NCBI RefSeq assembly: GCF_000621445.1
Contig: NZ_JHYI01000013.1
Location: forward strand, 62,001-126,000
Direction of reading: 5' to 3'
Source: Alkalihalobacillus bogoriensis ATCC BAA-922
Lineage (GTDB): Bacteria; Bacillota; Bacilli; Bacillales; Bacillaceae_F
Length of the DNA stretch: 64,000 nt
Below are positions 59,417-64,000 of this stretch, one piece after another; the stretch's first letter is position 1, and every line of letters begins with the position of its first letter. The translations under genes were made by a program, and so were the position numbers. The notes beneath the pieces are model-generated. The model ran no database searches. It saw nothing but the letters and a program-made list of their open reading frames with translations, and was not told the DNA's origin.

Positions 59417-60860
59417 CAACATCATCTCCTTCTATTCTCGACTTTGGTAACCGCAATTCAATGACTGTCCCGTCATGTACTTTAGAATAAATCGTAAACA
59501 CATCTTCACGCTGATAATATAATTGTAATCTTCGGATGACATTGCCAAGGCCAAGCCCTGTAGAATGTCCAGTTGATACATGCTTTTTCTCTTGGTCTAA
59601 AAATGATGCACGAACTTCGTCTGTCATTCCAATGCCATTATCACGAATTTTAATTAACACATCTTGATTATCAATATAAGCTTCAATTTCAATATGACCT
59701 TCTTTTTCTAATGGTTCAATTCCATGAATAAAGGCATTTTCTACTAATGGCTGTAACGTTAAAATCGGTATGCGTAATTTACGACATGAGTAGTCTACAT
59801 TCACCGAAAAGTTCACGCGTTCCCCAAAGCGGGTTTTCTGGATAAAAAAATATTCTTCAACAACTTTGATTTCATCTTCTAGCAATACAGGTTCTTCGAT
59901 TCGGCTTAAATTATAGCGTAATAATTTAGAAATCGAATTGATAAGCTGATACACCTTTTCAGAACCTTCGATATAAGCAAGCTTCGCAATTGTATTTAAT
60001 GTATTAAATAAAAAATGCGGGTTGATTTGACTTTGTAAGCTTTTTAACTCAATTTCTTTTACTAACTTGTCTTGTTCCGATTTATCTTTAATTTGTCTAA
60101 CTAAATACACAAGGTCCTTCCTCATTTTGTTAAATGTCGACGTTAAAAATCCAAGCTCATCATTCCGATAAGACACAAGTTCTTTCCCATCTAATTTCCC
60201 ACCCGCAATCTCTCTTGCTGCTGCGGTTAAACGATTTATCGGTCTTGTAATTCCGTTACTAAACAAGAGCGCAAATAAAAACCCCATAAAAAACGTTCCC
60301 GAAAACATCGCAAATCCCATCGATTGCATATAGTGATTGCGGTGATTCATTGCTTCATAATATGAGTGAAATTGTGTTAATTCATCATTAACAATATTTA
60401 ACGTATTTTCTTGAATGAATCCTAATAGTTTTAAAGATTCTGCTTGTCGAACGGAATAACGTTCAATTTCCTCATTCATAAACATCCCGATTGTCATATC
60501 ACTTTCTTCAATTAAACTTTCAATCATCCGTTGATAATTTTTTACGATGACATAGTTATTCGTATTCATTAATTCCGTATCTAAACGAGCTTGAGCGAGT
60601 TTCAACTGTTGTCGACTTTCATAAAATTGCTCTAAGTCTTCAGGTGTTTTTTTAATTAAATATGTATTCATCGAGTCATACGCTTCATTAGAAATTTGTG
60701 AAATATCATTCAATAAAAAGAAGCGATTTAATATATGATCATATTGCTCTACTGTTTGCTTATGATTAATAAATAAAAAGAGAGAAAGACTATTTAAAGT
60801 TAGAAACAGGAGAACAAAAAATAGCATGAGTTTTGTTTTAATTTTATTCATCCATCTCAC
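59409..60860 (-). CDS. YesM-type sensor kinase
   Basis: 483 aa. Two membrane helices (about 9-30 and 178-202) with an outer sensor domain of about 150 residues. HAMP domain (NGITRPINRLTAAAREIAGG), His_kinase-type motif LQSQINPHFLFNTLNTIAKLA, ATPase domain with LVENAFIHGIEPL and IRDNGIGMTD. GTG start overlaps the preceding stop (GTGA). Belongs to the three-gene sensing unit and likely receives input from the sugar-binding protein encoded first. Confidence 0.88.
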   Translation of the reverse strand: MRWMNKIKTKLMLFFVLLFLTLNSLSLFLFINHKQTVEQYDHILNRFFLLNDISQISNEAYDSMNTYLIKKTPEDLEQFYESRQQLKLAQARLDTELMNTNNYVIVKNYQRMIESLIEESDMTIGMFMNEEIERYSVRQAESLKLLGFIQENTLNIVNDELTQFHSYYEAMNHRNHYMQSMGFAMFSGTFFMGFLFALLFSNGITRPINRLTAAAREIAGGKLDGKELVSYRNDELGFLTSTFNKMRKDLVYLVRQIKDKSEQDKLVKEIELKSLQSQINPHFLFNTLNTIAKLAYIEGSEKVYQLINSISKLLRYNLSRIEEPVLLEDEIKVVEEYFFIQKTRFGERVNFSVNVDYSCRKLRIPILTLQPLVENAFIHGIEPLEKEGHIEIEAYIDNQDVLIKIRDNGIGMTDEVRASFLDQEKKHVSTGHSTGLGLGNVIRRLQLYYQREDVFTIYSKVHDGTVIELRLPKSRIEGDDVDV

Positions 60861-61825
60861 CTACTCTCCTCTTTATAAATAACTTCTAGAGATGTATAAT
60901 TTATTTTTGGAATAGGTTGACCTTTCATCGTTTCCACTAATAATGAAACCCCTTGATAACCCATCTCATAAGGTTCTTGTTTTAATGTCGCAAATATCTT
61001 CTCTTGCTCCATTAATTCCATTGTTTCCTCTAAATCGTCAAATGCAAAAATGAGGATGTCTTCTTGTAGGTTCGCTTTTGTAACTGCTTGTGCTATCCCA
61101 ATACCATCTAGTGCACTAGTCCCGAAAAAAGCGGTCACCTCCGGATGATTTCGCAACATTTGATAGGTTTTTTCTGCTGCTTGAATTTGGCTTATATTTG
61201 AGCTTTCCATCGCCACTACTTCAATGTCTGGATAGTTTTCAATAACATCCAAAAACCCTTGAACGCGTTCCATTAAATTATTGGCATATAAAATCCCAGT
61301 AACAATCGCCACTTTTGCTTCTCCATTTGTCGCTTCTGCTAGAGCTTCCCCCATTTGTTTTCCAGCTTCATAGTTATTTGTTCCAACATAAGCGACTCTC
61401 CGACTATCTTCTAAATCCGTATCAATCGTAATAACCGGAATGCCTTTGCTAATGGCTTTATCAATCACTGGCTTAAACTCACGGTTTGTGAGCCCTTGAG
61501 TTAATATACCATCCACTCTTGCCGCAATCGCCATTTCAATCAATTTCGTATGTTCGTCAATATTCGTTTGTTTCGGTCCAATAAATTCAAGAAGAACATC
61601 ATGCTCCTTTGCCGCCGTTTGAGCTCCTTCAAGCACTTTCTTATGATAAGGATTATCAAACTCCTGACCGATTAACACAAAATGATAGTCATGGCTTAGC
61701 TTTGCTTGTTCGGCTGTAACGGTTACAGTATAGTTAAGCGCTTTCATAAAGTAAAAACATGTAAAGCCAAAAGAAACGACAATACAAACCGAAAGAACAA
61801 TATAGAAAACTAGATTCTTATTCAT
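60857..61825 (-). CDS. Membrane-anchored sugar-binding sensor protein
   Basis: 322 aa. One N-terminal membrane helix (about 5-27), then a ribose/LacI-type periplasmic-binding fold (HFVLIGQEFDNPYHKKVLEG, VDGILTQGLTNREFKPVIDKAI, VITIDTDL, VAYVGTNNYEAGKQMGEAL, FAFDDLEETMELM). There are no permease or ATPase genes of that family nearby, and the protein is anchored, so it likely binds a sugar and signals to the kinase. The start at MNKNLVF follows GGGGGAAG. First gene of a three-gene unit. Confidence 0.85.
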   Translation of the reverse strand: MNKNLVFYIVLSVCIVVSFGFTCFYFMKALNYTVTVTAEQAKLSHDYHFVLIGQEFDNPYHKKVLEGAQTAAKEHDVLLEFIGPKQTNIDEHTKLIEMAIAARVDGILTQGLTNREFKPVIDKAISKGIPVITIDTDLEDSRRVAYVGTNNYEAGKQMGEALAEATNGEAKVAIVTGILYANNLMERVQGFLDVIENYPDIEVVAMESSNISQIQAAEKTYQMLRNHPEVTAFFGTSALDGIGIAQAVTKANLQEDILIFAFDDLEETMELMEQEKIFATLKQEPYEMGYQGVSLLVETMKGQPIPKINYTSLEVIYKEESR

Positions 61826-61923
61826 GGATTCTTCCCCCATTTTCTTTTTTTGTTTGAATCCATTGTTATCCAATAGTTTATCACGAAATGTAAGAAAACG
61901 AATAGAAATAACGACTTATATGT

Positions 61924-61966
61924 AAAAGATCCCACCTTCATTTTCACAAACAAAGGTGGGATAAAC
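61924..61966 (-). terminator. Terminator of the aminotransferase gene
   Basis: ATCCCACCTT (61929-61938) pairs with AAGGTGGGAT (61953-61962); T-rich on the minus side (ATCTTTTAC). Confidence 0.85.
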
Positions 61967-61968
61967 CA

Positions 61969-63162
61969 TTATTGTTTCACAACGGAATGTTGTTCAAATA
62001 CTTCTGTCAACAATGACATGCCTTTTTCTATTTTATCAGGAGTGGAATGTGTAAAATTCAATCGTAGTGTGTTTTCTTTTCCTTTCCCTGCATAAAATGG
62101 TCCTCCTGGAACATACGCTACCCCTTTTTCGACAGCAACAGAAAGCAACTCAGTTGTATCTACATGATCAGCTAACTCTAACCAGAAGAACATCCCACCT
62201 TTTGGGACGACATAAGATAACCCTGGAAGATTAGCCTTTTCTAATTCCCCTAACATCACTTTCATTCGCGCATAGTACTCTTTCTTTAGCCGTTCAATAT
62301 GGCCGTCCAAATCAAAATCTAAACATAAATGATAGAGTGCTTGTTGTGCTAATGAATTCGAATGGAGGTCATTAGCTTGTTTTGCTTGAGCCATAATACG
62401 AATTAGCTGATATGGACCTGTAATCCAGCCTGTTCGTACAGCAGGAACCGCAGTTTTAGAAAACGTACTCGTGTAAAGAACATGTGTACCGTCATCTAAA
62501 GAAGCAATCGGATGATACACTTCCTCGTCATGAAATTGAATATCACCATACGGATCATCTTCAAAAATGACGACATGATATTTATGAGCCAATTCGAGTA
62601 ATTGCTTTCTTCGTTCCATTGACCATACTTTCCCACTCGGATTGGAAAATGTCGGGACAACATACACACATTTCGGTCGATATCGCTTCATTTTTTCTTC
62701 TAAATCATCTGCAATCATCCCATGCTCATCTGATTCAACCCCAATGACATGGGCTTCGTAGGACTCAAATACTTGCAATGCTGCTAAATACGTCGGGTTT
62801 TCAGCTAAAATGACATCACCCGGATTAAAAAACACTTTAGCAAATAAATCAATCGCTTGTTGAGAACCTGTTGTTAATAACACATCATTAGCTGAAAAGT
62901 TGCTGATTCCTTTTCGTTTCATTCGATCAACAAGAACTTCTCGTAACGGCATAAACCCTTCTGTTTCATTGTATTGTAACGCCTTTTTCCCCGATGCAAA
63001 GGTTTTATTATATGCTTCTTGCAACCCTTCGAGCGGAAACAACTGCTCATCTGGTAATCCTCCAGCAAACGAAATGACATTTCCTTGATTCACGACTTTT
63101 AAAATATCACGGACCGCTGATGACTGTAAATGCCGAACTCGTTTTGAAAATGCGTATTTCAT
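61969..63162 (-). CDS. PLP-dependent aminotransferase, class I/II
   Basis: 397 aa. Substrate not known; most like 2-aminoadipate/aromatic aminotransferases of the LysN/MocR C-domain group (ISFAGGLPDEQLFP, LLTTGSQQAIDLFAKVF, FSNPSGKVWSMERRKQLLELA). PLP Schiff-base Lys236 in TSTFSKTAVPAVRTGWI; NPTY and DDPYGDIQF motifs bind the cofactor. No N-terminal GntR domain, so an enzyme rather than a MocR regulator. No strong ribosome site is visible (GGTGGG before the ATG). Single gene with terminator. Confidence 0.85.
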   Translation of the reverse strand: MKYAFSKRVRHLQSSAVRDILKVVNQGNVISFAGGLPDEQLFPLEGLQEAYNKTFASGKKALQYNETEGFMPLREVLVDRMKRKGISNFSANDVLLTTGSQQAIDLFAKVFFNPGDVILAENPTYLAALQVFESYEAHVIGVESDEHGMIADDLEEKMKRYRPKCVYVVPTFSNPSGKVWSMERRKQLLELAHKYHVVIFEDDPYGDIQFHDEEVYHPIASLDDGTHVLYTSTFSKTAVPAVRTGWITGPYQLIRIMAQAKQANDLHSNSLAQQALYHLCLDFDLDGHIERLKKEYYARMKVMLGELEKANLPGLSYVVPKGGMFFWLELADHVDTTELLSVAVEKGVAYVPGGPFYAGKGKENTLRLNFTHSTPDKIEKGMSLLTEVFEQHSVVKQ

Positions 63163-63271
63163 TACACACCCACCTTAATAATTTTCCGAATTTTAAAATA
63201 ATACTACCTTAATTACAAGAAAAGTCAATTCTTTTTCGGGAAAAACTCTATTATTAGCAAAAGAAAGTCGC

Positions 63272-64000
63272 CTACATTTTCGCTGGTGCTTGTATGCCTA
63301 GTAATCGTAAGCCTTCTTTTAATACGACGGTAACCGCGTAAACAACAGCAAGTCTCGTAGATTTCTGTTCGGTCTTTTCTAGAATTTTCGTTGTCGCATA
63401 ATATTTGTTAAATATTTGTGCAAGATCGACAACATATTTGGCAACAACCGATGGTTCATTATGACGATAAGATCGTTCAATTACTTGAGAGAACTTCATT
63501 AACTCCTTTAAAATCGGCCACATGTCATCCTCAACTTTAAGGTCTACTTCTGAAGGTGTATATTCTCCTTTCCGTAACAAAGAACAAGCTCTTGCATGTG
63601 TGTATTGTACATAAGGACCGGTTTCACCTTCAAACTGTAACATGTCTACTAAGGAGAACTCGACATCATTCATTCGTTCATTTTTTAAGTCATGGAACAT
63701 AATCGCTCCAACACCAACTTGTTTTGCCACTTCCTCTTTATTTTCCAATCCTTTGCTTTTCACATCCATTTGGCTTTTCGCTAGAGCAATGGCATCGTCG
63801 ATTACTTGTTCCAATAACACGACTTTTCCTTTACGTGTGGACATCTTTTTCCCGTCTTTTAACATCATTCCAAACGGCACATGAGTCATTCCTTGTGCCC
63901 ACGAATATCCTGCTTTTTCTAATACTAAAAATAATTGTTTAAAGTGCAGGCTTTGTTCATTCCCTACAACATACAAGACTTTATCAAATTGATATGCTTC
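63272..64000 (-). CDS. argS: ArgS, arginyl-tRNA synthetase, C-terminal part
   Basis: The 3' 243 codons of arginyl-tRNA synthetase; the 5' part is beyond the right edge. The frame is open through position 64000, giving EAYQFDKVLYVVGNEQSLHF. Conserved KMSTRKGK (KMSK-like loop), FMGMLKDGKK-type preceding segment, and the alpha-helical anticodon-binding DALR domain (about 120 codons to the end) with GPYVQYTHARACSLLRK. Ends LLGIQAPAKM. Essential translation enzyme. Confidence 0.96.
   Translation of the reverse strand, partial: EAYQFDKVLYVVGNEQSLHFKQLFLVLEKAGYSWAQGMTHVPFGMMLKDGKKMSTRKGKVVLLEQVIDDAIALAKSQMDVKSKGLENKEEVAKQVGVGAIMFHDLKNERMNDVEFSLVDMLQFEGETGPYVQYTHARACSLLRKGEYTPSEVDLKVEDDMWPILKELMKFSQVIERSYRHNEPSVVAKYVVDLAQIFNKYYATTKILEKTEQKSTRLAVVYAVTVVLKEGLRLLGIQAPAKM

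Overview
The window is low-GC Firmicute DNA and reads as a chromosome segment of a spore-forming Bacillaceae. The evidence is gene order and family content: liaIHGFSR, ecsABC-hit-serC-yhaH-scoC-prsA-yhaM, yhaNO, yhzD, yhaX-yheA-yheB, yheC/D-yheE and an alpha/beta-type SASP followed by yheG match the yha/yhe neighbourhood of Bacillus subtilis, with inserted blocks. Strong AGGAGG ribosome-binding sites and T-tailed hairpins between units fit this. I saw no rRNA, tRNA or CRISPR. An alkaliphilic or anaerobic Bacillaceae is possible (ThiH rather than ThiO for thiazole synthesis), but this is inference.

Layout. 1-1.8 kb: start of an MFS transporter, a four-box repeat element, and a segment of about 970 bp bounded by inverted repeats and an 11-bp direct repeat, carrying one membrane-protein gene. 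1.8-6.5 kb: complete lia cell-envelope-stress operon (minus). 6.6-12.5 kb: ccdA, M20 amidohydrolase, thiGH and a LysM-GH18 protein. 12.8-21 kb: small membrane protein, MFS exporter, ecsCBA, acyl-CoA ligase, hit, serC. 21-29.6 kb: yhaH, scoC, prsA with three YjcZ-type micropeptides, yhaL, yhaM, and a CssRS-like secretion-stress pair. 29.7-34 kb: yhaN/yhaO. 34-39.5 kb: a lipoprotein, a PYG-repeat protein, yidC2 with a MifM-like leader, yhzD, yhaX, yheA, yheB. 39.7-45.5 kb: four tandem YheC/YheD ATP-grasp genes plus a GNAT-like gene, then yheE. 45.7-54 kb: peroxiredoxin, PucR-type regulator, msmX, SASP, yheG, NSS transporter, orphan kinase, SDR. 54-62 kb: sugar ABC importer without its own ATPase, with an upstream sugar-sensing three-component module. 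62-64 kb: aminotransferase and the 3' part of argS.

Two themes recur. One is envelope and secretion quality control: lia, ecs, scoC, prsA, cssRS, and yidC2 with a stalling leader. The other is sporulation: yheCD cluster, SASP, yhaL, yhaX, YjcZ peptides. MsmX (47.8 kb) is the natural ATPase for the importer at 54-57 kb.

The most unusual non-coding content is two intergenic repeat families. One is a precisely spaced element of about 179 bp with four boxes, present four times in the first 18 kb. The other is a hairpin-rich element of 120-160 bp with five copies between 34 and 56 kb. The most specific regulatory observation is the yidC2 leader peptide ending in an acidic DEED stretch, just before a hairpin that hides the yidC2 ribosome-binding site.
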